Assembly: GCA_014654415.1 (NCBI GenBank)
Contig: JACWDC010000004.1
Location: 37,375-101,374 of the forward strand
DNA from: Pelagibacterales bacterium SAG-MED05
GTDB lineage: Bacteria > Pseudomonadota > Alphaproteobacteria > Pelagibacterales > Pelagibacteraceae
Length of the DNA: 64,000 nt
Direction of reading: 5' to 3'
Shown here: positions 46,934 through 56,108 of the stretch, piece after piece
Layout of the letters: the number at the start of each line of letters is the position of its first letter
How positions within the stretch are numbered: the stretch's first letter is position 1
Position numbers and translations under genes: made by a program
Notes under the pieces: model-generated
Database searches by the model: none
What the model was told of the DNA's origin: nothing
Seen by the model: only the letters and a program-made list of their open reading frames with translations

Positions 46934-48175
46934 ATGAATAAAATAGCTAAACTATTTATTACATTTATTTCGGCTATTACTTTAACACTTGTAACCGTTT
47001 CAACTTCTTCAGCAAAAGTAGAAGGTGAATACATAGTGTTAGGTGCAGCTGTATCTCTTACAGGAAAATATTCTTCTAACGGAGTACACACTCAAAACGG
47101 TTATAACATGGCCGTTGAAAGAATTAACAGCAAGGGTGGAGTAAACGTTGGAGGAAAAAGCTATAAATTTGAAATCATTTATTACGATGATGAGTCAAAT
47201 CCTAAAAGAGCTGCACAACTAGCTGAAAGACTAATTAAACAAGACGGCGTTCATTATATGCTTGGACCATACAGTTCAGGTTTAACGAAAGCTATCGCAC
47301 CAGTAACCGAGAAATACAAAATTCCTATGGTTGAAGCAAATGGTGCATCAAGATCTTTATTTACAAAAGGATACAAATATTTGTTCGCGGTGTTATCACC
47401 AGCTAACCAATACCTTGAAGTAGCAATCGATCTTGCCGTTGAAAAAAATGGTGGAAAGCCAGTTAGAATAGCGCAAGCATTTGAACAAGATGCATTCTCA
47501 CAAGACGTGAGACTTGGTATCTTAGATGCCGCAAAAAGAACTGGATCAGAAATCATCATTGATGACAAATTGCCAAAAGAGTTAAATGATATGGCCGCTA
47601 CATTAGCTAAAGTTAAAGCGACTAAGCCAGATGTACTTGTTGTATCAGGCCACACTAAAGGCGCATTAACTGCTATCAGACAAATCTCTGAGATGAAAGT
47701 TGATGTTCCCATGTTAGCGATGACACATTGTGATGCTGCAAAACTTTCTAAACAACACGGAAAGAATTCAGAATACGCATTATGTGCTTCTCAGTGGCAT
47801 AAAAACTTAAGCTACAAAGATAAGTTTTTTGGTGGAGGGAAAAAGTATGACAAAGACTTTAAAAAAGAATTTGGATATGCTCCACCTTACCAATCAGCTG
47901 AATCATCTGCAGCTTTACTAGTATTTAAAGATGCGTTCGAAAGAGCAAATTCTTTTGATAGAGATAAAGTTAGAGATGCTTTAAAAACTACTGATATGCA
48001 AACTTTCTATGGAAATATTAAATTTGGTCCTGGCGGTCAAAACGTTGCTAAGCCAATGATCTTATTCCAAGTTAGATGTAAAGGAGATACGTGTGAGAAT
48101 AAAGTTGTTGCTCCAACTAAATGGGCATCAGACAAATTCTACCACCCGATCCCTAAGTGGTCTGAAAGAGGCTAA
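46934..48175 (+). CDS. livK: Periplasmic amino-acid-binding protein of an ABC transporter (LivK-like)
   Basis: A 413-residue class I binding protein with a Sec signal (cut near residue 27, SSAKVEG). The mature part begins GAAVSLTGKYSSNG, then a binding-domain AQLAERLIKQDGVHYMLG segment typical of the Liv/amide family. It delivers a hydrophobic or amide-type amino acid to the LivHMGF membrane complex. The start has AAAGGGG upstream. Codon use is richer in GC and less lysine-laden than neighbouring genes, as expected of a highly expressed protein. Exact ligand unknown. Confidence 0.9.
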   Translation: MNKIAKLFITFISAITLTLVTVSTSSAKVEGEYIVLGAAVSLTGKYSSNGVHTQNGYNMAVERINSKGGVNVGGKSYKFEIIYYDDESNPKRAAQLAERLIKQDGVHYMLGPYSSGLTKAIAPVTEKYKIPMVEANGASRSLFTKGYKYLFAVLSPANQYLEVAIDLAVEKNGGKPVRIAQAFEQDAFSQDVRLGILDAAKRTGSEIIIDDKLPKELNDMAATLAKVKATKPDVLVVSGHTKGALTAIRQISEMKVDVPMLAMTHCDAAKLSKQHGKNSEYALCASQWHKNLSYKDKFFGGGKKYDKDFKKEFGYAPPYQSAESSAALLVFKDAFERANSFDRDKVRDALKTTDMQTFYGNIKFGPGGQNVAKPMILFQVRCKGDTCENKVVAPTKWASDKFYHPIPKWSERG

Positions 48176-48193
48176 TATCTAAATAAATATTTT

Positions 48194-48229
48194 GAAATGC
48201 CCCCTAAACTATAGGGGGCATTTCTTTTT
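48194..48229 (+). terminator. Intrinsic terminator/attenuating hairpin between livK and livH
   Basis: A perfect 12-base stem, GAAATGCCCCCT (48194-48205) with AGGGGGCATTTC (48213-48224), a 7-base loop and five T's. It lies just after the livK stop and before livH. It should stop most transcripts, so the binding protein is made in excess over the permease. Confidence 0.88.
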
Positions 48230-48245
48230 AAGATTAGTTTTTTTT

Positions 48246-49139
48246 ATGGATTTTCTAATATTCAAAGCCCCTATCTTAATGGTTCAAGCATCTTTGGACG
48301 GAATTCTTCTTGGAATTTTATTTGCTCTAATTGCCTACGGAATGGCCCTTCAGTGGGGAGTGATGAACATAATCAATATTGCTCAAGGTGATTTAGTAAT
48401 ACTTGGAGGTTACATTGCATACACCATGTATCTTGTTGGAATTCATCCAGCTTGGGGAGTTATAGTTTCTCCAATTATAATGTATTTTGTTGGCTGGGCA
48501 CTTTATAAGTTAGTAATTAATAAAGTTGTAGATCGAGATTTATTTATTTCAATTTTAGCAACATTTGGTATTGCAATTGTAATGCAACAGTTAATGAATT
48601 TTATTTTTGGAGCTGATGTAGTTGTGGCACAGTCTGAGTATGGAACAACGATGTTATTTGACAATTCAGTAACCCTACCAAATTCAAAAATATTCGCTGC
48701 TTTTATAAGTGTTTTATATGCAATCGGTTTAGTCATTTATATGAAAAAATCTAGGCTCGGACGAGCTATAAGAGCAACAGCGCAAAATGCTAGAGCTGCA
48801 AAAATTTTAGGTGTAGATACTGAAAAAGTTTATGCAGCGACTTTTGGCATTAACGCTGCTTTATGTGGAGTTGCTGGAGCTTTAATTTCAATTACTCTTA
48901 CCCTTCATCCTTACGTAGGACTCCCATATACAGTTAGATCCTTCATGATAGTTATTGTTGCAGGTTTAGGAAATTTACCAGCGGTAGCAGTTTCAGGTAT
49001 GGGACTAGGACTTTTTGAGGAATTTGCAGATTATATTTTAGGAACAGAATTTAGAATTGGAGCAGTATTTATGCTCCTAGTTTTCATATTAGTTTACAGA
49101 AGATTTAAACTTTCGAAGAAAAGGGAGTATTTAAAATAA
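48246..49139 (+). CDS. livH: Branched-chain amino acid ABC transporter permease LivH
   Basis: A 297-residue permease from the ATG at 48246; the frame opens at TTG 48192 inside the terminator and that part is not coding. About eight hydrophobic segments are present, including the LivH pattern GMALQWGVMNIINIAQGD and RAIRATAQNARAAKILGV in the cytoplasmic loop. It forms the membrane channel with LivM. The next gene starts on the base after its stop codon. Confidence 0.9.
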   Translation: MDFLIFKAPILMVQASLDGILLGILFALIAYGMALQWGVMNIINIAQGDLVILGGYIAYTMYLVGIHPAWGVIVSPIIMYFVGWALYKLVINKVVDRDLFISILATFGIAIVMQQLMNFIFGADVVVAQSEYGTTMLFDNSVTLPNSKIFAAFISVLYAIGLVIYMKKSRLGRAIRATAQNARAAKILGVDTEKVYAATFGINAALCGVAGALISITLTLHPYVGLPYTVRSFMIVIVAGLGNLPAVAVSGMGLGLFEEFADYILGTEFRIGAVFMLLVFILVYRRFKLSKKREYLK

Positions 49140-49391
49140 ATGCATAAAATAAAAAAACTATCTACAGTAGTTTATGCAATAAGTATTTTTATTGGGGGAT
49201 TTTTAGCTTATTTTGTAAGATCTTCTGATGGAACTGACGGTTTAGGTCGTCAACTTTATGACTCTCCAGGATTAATGAAAGCTGTATGGGGTGAGGAATA
49301 TTGGGCAGGATTCGCTTGGTTTGCTTTTGATATGATTTATTTTTGGGGCGGAATACTATTTTTTGTTTATGTAGTTTGGAGAGATAAATGA
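49140..49391 (+). CDS. Small membrane protein inside the liv operon
   Basis: An 83-residue protein with two hydrophobic segments (about 7-25 and 57-78), the second rich in Trp, Phe and Tyr (FAWFAFDMIYFWGG). It lies exactly between livH and livM and overlaps livM by 4 bases, so it is made with the transporter. I do not recognise the family, and typical liv operons have no gene here. It may be an accessory subunit of this transporter. Confidence 0.7.
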   Translation: MHKIKKLSTVVYAISIFIGGFLAYFVRSSDGTDGLGRQLYDSPGLMKAVWGEEYWAGFAWFAFDMIYFWGGILFFVYVVWRDK

Positions 49392-50452
49392 ATAAAGTAA
49401 AACAAAAAGATTTAATACTATATTCTGGATTAATTATTTTAGGTTTAGCAGCGCCTTTCTTATTCTCTGCTTTTAAAGTTCAGCTTACATATCTTTGCGT
49501 CTTGATCGTTCTAGCGATGACTTGGAACTTACAAGGTGGAGAAATGGGTTACAATAGTTTTGGAAATATTCTTTTCTATGGTCTTGGAATGTACCTAACG
49601 GCTTCAGTTCAAGTTGGAATGTTTTTTCCATTAGCAGAGTGGACAGAAAGCGGTGGCGAAAAAACATTCGTGCATACAACAGCACAATATTTTCAAGGAA
49701 TAGGCGTTGGATTATTAGTTGCAGCTATCGTACCAACAATTGTTGCTGGTGCCATAGGTTACGCTATTTTAGGTTTAAGAGGTCATTACTTTGCGATTTG
49801 TACTTTAGGTCTTGGAATTGCGGCAGGTGAAATCGCCGGAGGTATAGAAATTATTGGAGCAGGTCAAGGCTTTACTACACCACCTTTTCCAGCAGAAATA
49901 GTTGATCCTGAAGCAAGAGGACAATTTTTCTACTTTTTAAGTTTTTTAGTTTTAGTTTTAGCATTTGTTTTTGTTAAATATATTTACGGCTCTAGATTTA
50001 GATTAATTTTAAATGCGATAAGAGATAACGAGGACAAAGCAGAAGCAATGGGAATTCAAACAATGAAATATAAAATTGTTGGTTGGATGTGCTCTGCATT
50101 TTTCTGTGGTTTAGCCGGTGGAATTATGGGTGGACTAATTGGATACATAGACTCTACCGATGTTGCATTTGATGGAAGAGAGATGGGAGTATTCATGGTT
50201 TTAATGGCAATACTTGGCGGTAAAGGAACTTTGTGGGGACCAATTATTGGTGCAACTTTATTTCACTTCTTCAAAGAAGGTCTTTGGACTTTTATATTGG
50301 GTTGGCAATATGTTGCGCTTGGAGTTTTAATCGTTGTGATCGTAGTTTATTTCCCAGAAGGATTAATGGGTTGGTTAAGAGAAAAATACCCTGATAGATT
50401 TGGTGAAGTAATTGATGAAAAAGATCGTAAAGCACAGGTGGAATTAAAATGA
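49388..50452 (+). CDS. livM: Branched-chain amino acid ABC transporter permease LivM
   Basis: A 354-residue permease with about nine hydrophobic segments, a FGNILFYGLGMYLTA early segment and the cytoplasmic loop RLILNAIRDNEDKAEAMG typical of LivM. It pairs with LivH. It overlaps the small membrane gene by 4 bases and livG by 4 bases. The charged C-terminal tail is short. Confidence 0.93.
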   Translation: MNKVKQKDLILYSGLIILGLAAPFLFSAFKVQLTYLCVLIVLAMTWNLQGGEMGYNSFGNILFYGLGMYLTASVQVGMFFPLAEWTESGGEKTFVHTTAQYFQGIGVGLLVAAIVPTIVAGAIGYAILGLRGHYFAICTLGLGIAAGEIAGGIEIIGAGQGFTTPPFPAEIVDPEARGQFFYFLSFLVLVLAFVFVKYIYGSRFRLILNAIRDNEDKAEAMGIQTMKYKIVGWMCSAFFCGLAGGIMGGLIGYIDSTDVAFDGREMGVFMVLMAILGGKGTLWGPIIGATLFHFFKEGLWTFILGWQYVALGVLIVVIVVYFPEGLMGWLREKYPDRFGEVIDEKDRKAQVELK

Positions 50453-51183
50453 GTATTTTAGAAGTTAAAAGTGTAAGCAAATCCTTTGGCGGTGTGCAAG
50501 CCAATGTAGATATTTCTGTTGCGGTAGAGCAAGGATCAATTGTTGGTTTAATTGGACCTAATGGCTCAGGTAAGACTACTTTATTTAATTCTATTGTAGG
50601 AACTCATCCAATAGATAAAGGATCTATTGTTTTCAATAATACAGAGGTATCAGAAATGCCTGTACCGGCAGTAGCTAAACTTGGTTTGTTAAGAACTTTT
50701 CAACAAACAAGAATTTATTCAAAACTTAATTGCGTAGAGAATATGCTCATAAGTCATAAGGCTAGTGACTCTGGATTTATTTTTGCAAAAATACCTTCTG
50801 AACTTACTGAGAAAGCAGAAAATCTTTTAAACTTTGTAGGCCTTTACCAAAAAAGAAATTTGAGAGCTGGAGACCTATCATTTGGACAACAAAAATTACT
50901 AGAATTAGCAATGGCTTTAATGAATGAACCTAAAATGCTTTTATTAGATGAGCCCACAGCTGGAATTAACCCTACCTTAATAAATGGAATTATAGATAGA
51001 TTGATCAAAATAAATAAAGATTATGGAATTACTTTACTAGTCATCGAACACAATATGAAAGTGATTATGAGTTTAGCACAAAAAATTTTCTGTTTAGCGC
51101 ACGGAAAAATGTTAGCAGAAGGTTCGCCTGATCAAATTAAAAATGATAAGCGAGTTGTTGATGCTTATCTAGGAGCTCAATAA
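50449..51183 (+). CDS. livG: Branched-chain amino acid ABC transporter ATPase LivG
   Basis: A 244-residue ATPase with Walker A GPNGSGKTT, signature DLSFGQQKLLELA and Walker B LLLDEP. The LRTFQQTRIY segment is typical of LivG. It drives transport with LivF. It overlaps both neighbours by 1-4 bases. Confidence 0.94.
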   Translation: MSILEVKSVSKSFGGVQANVDISVAVEQGSIVGLIGPNGSGKTTLFNSIVGTHPIDKGSIVFNNTEVSEMPVPAVAKLGLLRTFQQTRIYSKLNCVENMLISHKASDSGFIFAKIPSELTEKAENLLNFVGLYQKRNLRAGDLSFGQQKLLELAMALMNEPKMLLLDEPTAGINPTLINGIIDRLIKINKDYGITLLVIEHNMKVIMSLAQKIFCLAHGKMLAEGSPDQIKNDKRVVDAYLGAQ

Positions 51184-51968
51184 TGTCAAATCAATATGAT
51201 GTTTTAGGTAAAGCACCTGGTTTAGAAGACCTTAATAAACTATCTTCGAATGATGTTCATCTAACTATCAGAGGCTTAAAAGCTGGATATGGAAAAATGG
51301 AAATCCTTCACAACTTTGATTTGACCGTGAGTAAAGCTCAATCATTATGCTTAATTGGACCAAACGGAGCAGGAAAATCAACAATACTCCATTCTATTTA
51401 TGGCTTTACAAATATTTTTGATGGAAAAATTGAATTAGAAGGTGATGAAATTACAAAATTAACTCCTGCACAAAAACTAAGTAAGGTTGGTATAGCTTAC
51501 ATCTTGCAAGACAATTCAGTGTTTCCTGACATGACAGTTGAGGAAAATCTTTTAATGGGCGGTTATATTAAAGATAAACAGGACGAAGCTTACGAAGAAG
51601 CTGAAAGAATTTTTCAAAAATATGAAAGATTAAGAAATAGAAGAAATCAACCTGCAAAAGTTTTATCGGGCGGAGAGAGAAGATTATTAGAGATCTCCAG
51701 AGCTTTAGTGATGAAACCTTCAGTATTATTAGTAGACGAACCGTCAATCGGTTTAGAACCTAAATACATAAATATGGTTTTTGAAATTTTAGAAGATCTT
51801 CAAAAAGCTGAAAAGAAAACTATTATACTTGTAGAGCAAAATGCTAAAAAAGGTTTAGAGTTTGCTGATATTGGATATGTTTTAGTTTCTGGTGAAACTG
51901 CGATTGCAGGAAAAGGTGATGATCTTTTAAAAAATCCAGACGTTGGAAGATTATTCCTTGGTGGATGA
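51183..51968 (+). CDS. livF: Branched-chain amino acid ABC transporter ATPase LivF
   Basis: A 261-residue ATPase with Walker A GPNGAGKST, signature VLSGGERRLLEIS and Walker B LLVDEPSIGL. It has an N-terminal extension of about 30 residues before the ABC domain relative to typical LivF. It overlaps azlC by 4 bases, making azlCD part of this operon. Confidence 0.93.
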   Translation: MSNQYDVLGKAPGLEDLNKLSSNDVHLTIRGLKAGYGKMEILHNFDLTVSKAQSLCLIGPNGAGKSTILHSIYGFTNIFDGKIELEGDEITKLTPAQKLSKVGIAYILQDNSVFPDMTVEENLLMGGYIKDKQDEAYEEAERIFQKYERLRNRRNQPAKVLSGGERRLLEISRALVMKPSVLLVDEPSIGLEPKYINMVFEILEDLQKAEKKTIILVEQNAKKGLEFADIGYVLVSGETAIAGKGDDLLKNPDVGRLFLGG

Positions 51969-52669
51969 TAAATTCTAAAGTTTTTTTTCAAGGTTTAAAA
52001 TCTCTTAAAGGCTCTAAAAGTCCAGCTATCCCATTAGCAGCATGTTTTGTTGCTTTAGGCGCCTTATTAAAAGATGCTGGTTTTAATTTACAACAAAGTG
52101 CTGCATCAAGTTTATTTACTTACGCACTACCTGGTCAATTAGTAATGGCAGAGTCGTTATTAGTAGGAGCCTCATTAGTAAATATATTTATAGCAGTTTG
52201 GTTAGTTAACTTTCGCCTTTATCCTATGACAGTTTCTTTGTTTCCTTTGCTTGAACACAATAGCCAACCCAAATGGAAATATTATCTATCGTGTCATTTT
52301 TTAGCTGTCACATCTTGGTTGATTGCAAAAGATACTTATAAAAAAATAAATAAAAAACATAGAATAGATTTTTGGATAGGCATAGGTATAGGAACCTGGA
52401 CTACTGCAATATTAATGACAATGGCCGGTTATCTTTCAGCTGATTATCTAAACAAAGACATGCTAATTGGTTTAGCAATTGTTAACCCTGTTTATTTTTT
52501 TTGCATGATGATAGGAGCAATGAAAGATTTAAGCGTTTCAATCTCAGTTGTTGCAGGAACTATATTAGGCCCTTTAATATATTTAATCTCAGCAGAATGG
52601 GCTTTATTATTTGCAGGATTAATAAGTGGAACAGCCGCTTTTTTATTTGGAGAAAAGAATGGAAAGTAG
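51965..52669 (+). CDS. azlC: AzlC-family branched-chain amino acid exporter subunit
   Basis: A 234-residue membrane protein with about six hydrophobic segments and the AzlC stretch IPLAACFVALGALLKDAGFN. AzlC with AzlD exports branched-chain amino acid analogues. Its place at the end of a liv operon is notable: import and export of similar compounds from one transcript, possibly to balance pools. Confidence 0.88.
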   Translation: MINSKVFFQGLKSLKGSKSPAIPLAACFVALGALLKDAGFNLQQSAASSLFTYALPGQLVMAESLLVGASLVNIFIAVWLVNFRLYPMTVSLFPLLEHNSQPKWKYYLSCHFLAVTSWLIAKDTYKKINKKHRIDFWIGIGIGTWTTAILMTMAGYLSADYLNKDMLIGLAIVNPVYFFCMMIGAMKDLSVSISVVAGTILGPLIYLISAEWALLFAGLISGTAAFLFGEKNGK

Positions 52670-52979
52670 TCAAATAATAATTTTAGCAATTATTGCAACA
52701 TCTTTAGCAACATTTATCTCTCGATTTATGGGAGCCCTAACTTCAAAAAAAGTAAGTGTTAATTCCAAAATATTTCAATGGTTTAACTGTGTAGCTTATT
52801 CAACTTTAGCAGCTTTACTAGGAAGGATGATTATATTTCCTGCAGGAGTGCTTGCTGAGTCATTTCTTTTTATTAGAATAGTGGTATTAGCAATTTGCAT
52901 TATAATCTTTATTTTAACAAAAAAAAATTTAGTTATACCAACAATTTTCTCTGCAGCCTTATTAAGTTTTTTAAATTGA
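52659..52979 (+). CDS. azlD: AzlD-family exporter subunit
   Basis: A 106-residue membrane protein with about four hydrophobic segments, the usual partner of AzlC. The ATG at 52659 is chosen because GGAG lies 6 bases upstream; the longer frame from 52626 adds an implausible extension. It overlaps azlC by 11 bases. Confidence 0.85.
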   Translation: MESSQIIILAIIATSLATFISRFMGALTSKKVSVNSKIFQWFNCVAYSTLAALLGRMIIFPAGVLAESFLFIRIVVLAICIIIFILTKKNLVIPTIFSAALLSFLN

Positions 52980-53131
52980 CGAATCTTAAATTTTTTAAGT
53001 AATTTTTCACTTTTTTGGTCTTATTTTAAAGTTCATATTAGGCTTTTCTTCATATTGCTAAGCTTTTTTAACTCTTATTTTGTATTTTTATCTTTTAAAA
53101 TTGATAGGGTCTAATTAACTTTGGAGGGACT

Positions 53132-54583
53132 ATGAGTTCAAAAAAACTCTATAACAAAGATTTAGCACCTACACCTAGTAATAAGAAGAACTGGGGTTGG
53201 TTTGAAATCTTTAACGTATGGGCGAACGATGTTCAAAGTTTATTTGGATATACTTTAGCAGCATCATTATTTATCGCCTCAGGATTAAATGGTTGGGCCG
53301 TATTTCTAGCTTTAATATTAGCTGGAGTATTCATAATGTGGCTTGTCAACCTTTCAGGTAAACCAAGCGTAAAACATGGAATTCCTTATCCAGTATTTGC
53401 AAGAGTAAGTATGGGAGTATTCGGAGCAAACTTTCCAGCAATGGCCAGAGGCCTTGTTGCAATGTTTTGGTACGGAGCACAAACATACGCAGCATCAACA
53501 GCTGTAGCTCTTTTAATTACTGCGTTAACAGGAAATCCAGGCACAGAAATGTTTCTTGGCATGACAGGAGTTATGTGGGTTTCATTTATATTTGTATCAG
53601 CGTTTCAAGTTTATTTATTTTGGCAAGGTATTGATCTTGTAAGAAAATTCTTAAACTTTGCTGGGCCAGCAGTTTATGTAGTTATGATTATATTAATGAT
53701 AGCTATTTGGGCTGAAGTTGGTGGCAGTCTTCTTTCAGAAGTAGGAAATATATTCTCTAGCGGAACTCGTTCAGGAGGTTTTGAAGGTCTAGGATCTTTT
53801 GGAGCTTTCCTAGCAGTATTTTCTATTATGGTAGGATACTTTGCAGCAGTTGTAATTAACTTTGGAGATTTTGCTCGATTTGTAAAAAATGAAGAAGAGA
53901 TGAAAAAAGGAAATTTATACGGATTAGTTGGAAACGTAATTTTCTTTTCTTTCATAACACTTATGATTACAGGTGGAACAATAGCATTGTTCGGAGAATA
54001 TGTTGCACAACCAACTGATATGGTTGCAAAAGTAGATAATATATTTTTAACAATAGTAGCTGCATTTGCATTCTTTGCTGCAACTGTTGGGATAAATATG
54101 GTAGCTAACTTTATACCACCCGCTTACGATCTTGCTAACTTAATGCCAAGTAAAATCAATTTTAGAACAGGTGGATTAATTACCGCTGGTTTTGGTTTTG
54201 TAATTGGTGGAATGTGGGTAGCTGTAATTACTAAAATGGGAATATTTCCATTTGTAAACACATTAGGAGCAATACTTGCTCCAGTGTTTGGAATAATGAT
54301 TACTGACTATTACATCATCAAAAAACAAAATATTGATGTGAACGCATTATTTAATGAAGGCAAAGGTAAGTATTGGTACAATGATGGATTTAATCTAAAG
54401 GGTATGGTTGCTTGGGTACTATCAGGCTACATAGCTATTGGATCTGTTTGGCCAAATATATTACCAGGTGGTCTTGGAAACTTCTTCGCTAACTTAGGTG
54501 GCGGTGGAGGTTATGCATGGATAATAGGAGCTTCTTTAGGAGCAGTTGTTCATTTAGCAATATCATCTGCAGGTAAAAAATAA
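53132..54583 (+). CDS. NCS1-family purine/allantoin/hydantoin permease
   Basis: A 483-residue membrane protein with about twelve hydrophobic segments. The start PSNKKNWGWFEIFNVWANDVQ and HGIPYPVFARVSMGVFG match the nucleobase:cation symporter-1 family. The strong GGAGG before its ATG suggests high translation. It converges on an allantoin-degradation operon across a shared terminator, so allantoin or a related purine product is the likely cargo; uracil, cytosine or hydantoin are alternatives. Confidence 0.87.
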   Translation: MSSKKLYNKDLAPTPSNKKNWGWFEIFNVWANDVQSLFGYTLAASLFIASGLNGWAVFLALILAGVFIMWLVNLSGKPSVKHGIPYPVFARVSMGVFGANFPAMARGLVAMFWYGAQTYAASTAVALLITALTGNPGTEMFLGMTGVMWVSFIFVSAFQVYLFWQGIDLVRKFLNFAGPAVYVVMIILMIAIWAEVGGSLLSEVGNIFSSGTRSGGFEGLGSFGAFLAVFSIMVGYFAAVVINFGDFARFVKNEEEMKKGNLYGLVGNVIFFSFITLMITGGTIALFGEYVAQPTDMVAKVDNIFLTIVAAFAFFAATVGINMVANFIPPAYDLANLMPSKINFRTGGLITAGFGFVIGGMWVAVITKMGIFPFVNTLGAILAPVFGIMITDYYIIKKQNIDVNALFNEGKGKYWYNDGFNLKGMVAWVLSGYIAIGSVWPNILPGGLGNFFANLGGGGGYAWIIGASLGAVVHLAISSAGKK

Positions 54584-54595
54584 TTTAATTTAAAG

Positions 54596-54621
54596 AGCTC
54601 GCCGTAGAAATACGGCGGGCT
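54596..54621. terminator. Bidirectional terminator between the NCS1 permease and allA
   Basis: An 11-base stem (AGCTCGCCGTA with TACGGCGGGCT, one G-T pair) and a GAAA tetraloop. A T-containing stretch follows on the plus strand (TTTAATATTTT) and on the minus strand (CTTTAAATTAAATT). It ends 1 base before the allA stop codon and serves both convergent genes. Confidence 0.82.
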
Positions 54622-55116
54622 TTAATATTTTAGCATTACTTGATTTTTCTCAAGTTTTTGAACTTTTAAATTATCTCCTGAACCTTTTCTATCTACTACT
54701 AAAAAATTCATATTCTCCGTTGAGATTAATGGAAAATGCCAAGTGCCAGCTTTATAATTAACCCCAAGTCCTGGCGGAATTATAAAAGCTTCAATTTTAG
54801 CTAAATCTGGTTTGTCTCCATTGGGTGCTACAAAAGATAAGAAAGTTGTTTCTTTCATTGGAATAAAAGCTTGGCTACCTAATGGATGCTGCTCCATCAT
54901 ATCAATTTTCATTGGAAATGTTCTTTTTAGTGCAGAGAATATACTTATCGTTGCCTCACCATTATCTTTTGAAGTATCTAAATTAGCTATACCATCAAAT
55001 CTTTTTGCATAGCCATCATTAATAGAAATAGGTTTAATATCATCTGTTGTGATCAGTTCTCCAAATTTGGAAAAATTCTCTTTAGTTATTTTTTTTGGTG
55101 TAATCGTAATTGTCAT
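54622..55116 (-). CDS. allA: Ureidoglycolate lyase
   Basis: A 164-residue cupin of the AllA family. It has FGELITTDD near the N-terminus, EQHPLGSQAFIPM with conserved histidine and glutamine, and GVNYKAGTWHFPL with the second histidine. It splits ureidoglycolate into glyoxylate and urea. It starts on the stop codon of alc. With puuE and alc it completes allantoin breakdown to glyoxylate plus two urea. Confidence 0.93.
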   Translation of the reverse strand: MTITITPKKITKENFSKFGELITTDDIKPISINDGYAKRFDGIANLDTSKDNGEATISIFSALKRTFPMKIDMMEQHPLGSQAFIPMKETTFLSFVAPNGDKPDLAKIEAFIIPPGLGVNYKAGTWHFPLISTENMNFLVVDRKGSGDNLKVQKLEKNQVMLKY

Positions 55117-56105
55117 TAATCTGTCTTTCCGAAAACTCTAATTCTAGAAATACCACCATCAGGAAATATATTTATTCTAAGATAATTAACTTTATTTTTT
55201 TTCATCAACTTATTTAAAAAATTATGTTTTTTATGAGCATGTAATTTTGATTTATTTAATAAAAGTTTCCAATTTTTTGATTTGTTTATGATCTTACTAG
55301 CAGATGATTTTCCACCAATGTATGCAGCTTGAATAGAGCATTGATCAGGATAATTTCCCTTAAAGTGATGAGTATCAATTTGTATTTTATTAATCTTAGC
55401 TGCAGCGGCACATTTAATTATTAGCCAATCAAAATTTTTACCTCTACTTCTTCTTGTCTCCCATCCATCACCCATATTTTTTCCTTGACCGGGCGCTAAA
55501 ACATTTTCTGCTCTACCAAAGTGCTCATTGTTACAAGCAACTGGCACAGAGCCATTTAATACAGAAGTTAAATTAATAGTCTCATTTCCAAATTTTTTAT
55601 TTTCCAACTCTCCAAATAATCTTAATCTTGCAACTCCACCATCTGGAAAAATATTTAATCTTACATGAGTAATAATTGAAGTCTTTTTAACATTAAAAAA
55701 ATGATGTCTATTTGGACCTGTAGATTTTTTACTTAAAATATTAGTCCACTTTTGATTTTTATCAGGCAAGTTTTTTTTAGAAGAACAAACATCTAATGAA
55801 ATTTTACTTGGTTGGTTTCCATTAAAGTGAGAAGTGTCAATATCAATTTTATGTATTCTTCCAGGTTTACCTAATCTTAAAATTAAGTAATCATGACCTG
55901 ATTTTCTTTTTCTTCTTGTTTCCCATCCGTCCATCCATTTGCCTTTTTTATCAAACAAACCCTCTCTAAATATCGGAGGTGATGGATCTATTATTCTTTT
56001 AGCCGCTGCAAAGAATTCATCAGTTTTATAAACTACTTTTGTACCAAGTCTTGGTTGAGCAAGATCTATTAGACCATTCAAAATGATATTTTTATTTTTT
56101 TTCAT
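55116..56105 (-). CDS. alc: Allantoicase
   Basis: A 329-residue protein built of two similar beta-sandwich repeats (about 15-160 and 180-325). Each has a DGWETRR segment and an HFxGNxP segment (HFNGNQP and HFKGNYP), as in allantoicases. It hydrolyses allantoate to ureidoglycolate and urea. It lies 3 bases after puuE and overlaps allA by one base. Confidence 0.94.
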   Translation of the reverse strand: MKKNKNIILNGLIDLAQPRLGTKVVYKTDEFFAAAKRIIDPSPPIFREGLFDKKGKWMDGWETRRKRKSGHDYLILRLGKPGRIHKIDIDTSHFNGNQPSKISLDVCSSKKNLPDKNQKWTNILSKKSTGPNRHHFFNVKKTSIITHVRLNIFPDGGVARLRLFGELENKKFGNETINLTSVLNGSVPVACNNEHFGRAENVLAPGQGKNMGDGWETRRSRGKNFDWLIIKCAAAAKINKIQIDTHHFKGNYPDQCSIQAAYIGGKSSASKIINKSKNWKLLLNKSKLHAHKKHNFLNKLMKKNKVNYLRINIFPDGGISRIRVFGKTD

Positions 56106-56108
56106 TAA

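Noticed and set aside
48192-48245. An 18-codon N-terminal extension of LivH
   Set aside because: This part is the livK-livH terminator hairpin; the ATG at 48246 starts the normal first part of LivH.
52980-53131. Possible purine-responsive riboswitch before the NCS1 permease
   Set aside because: The 152-base leader is T-rich and unstructured by eye and lacks the conserved purine aptamer loops; only a GGAGG ribosome site is clear.
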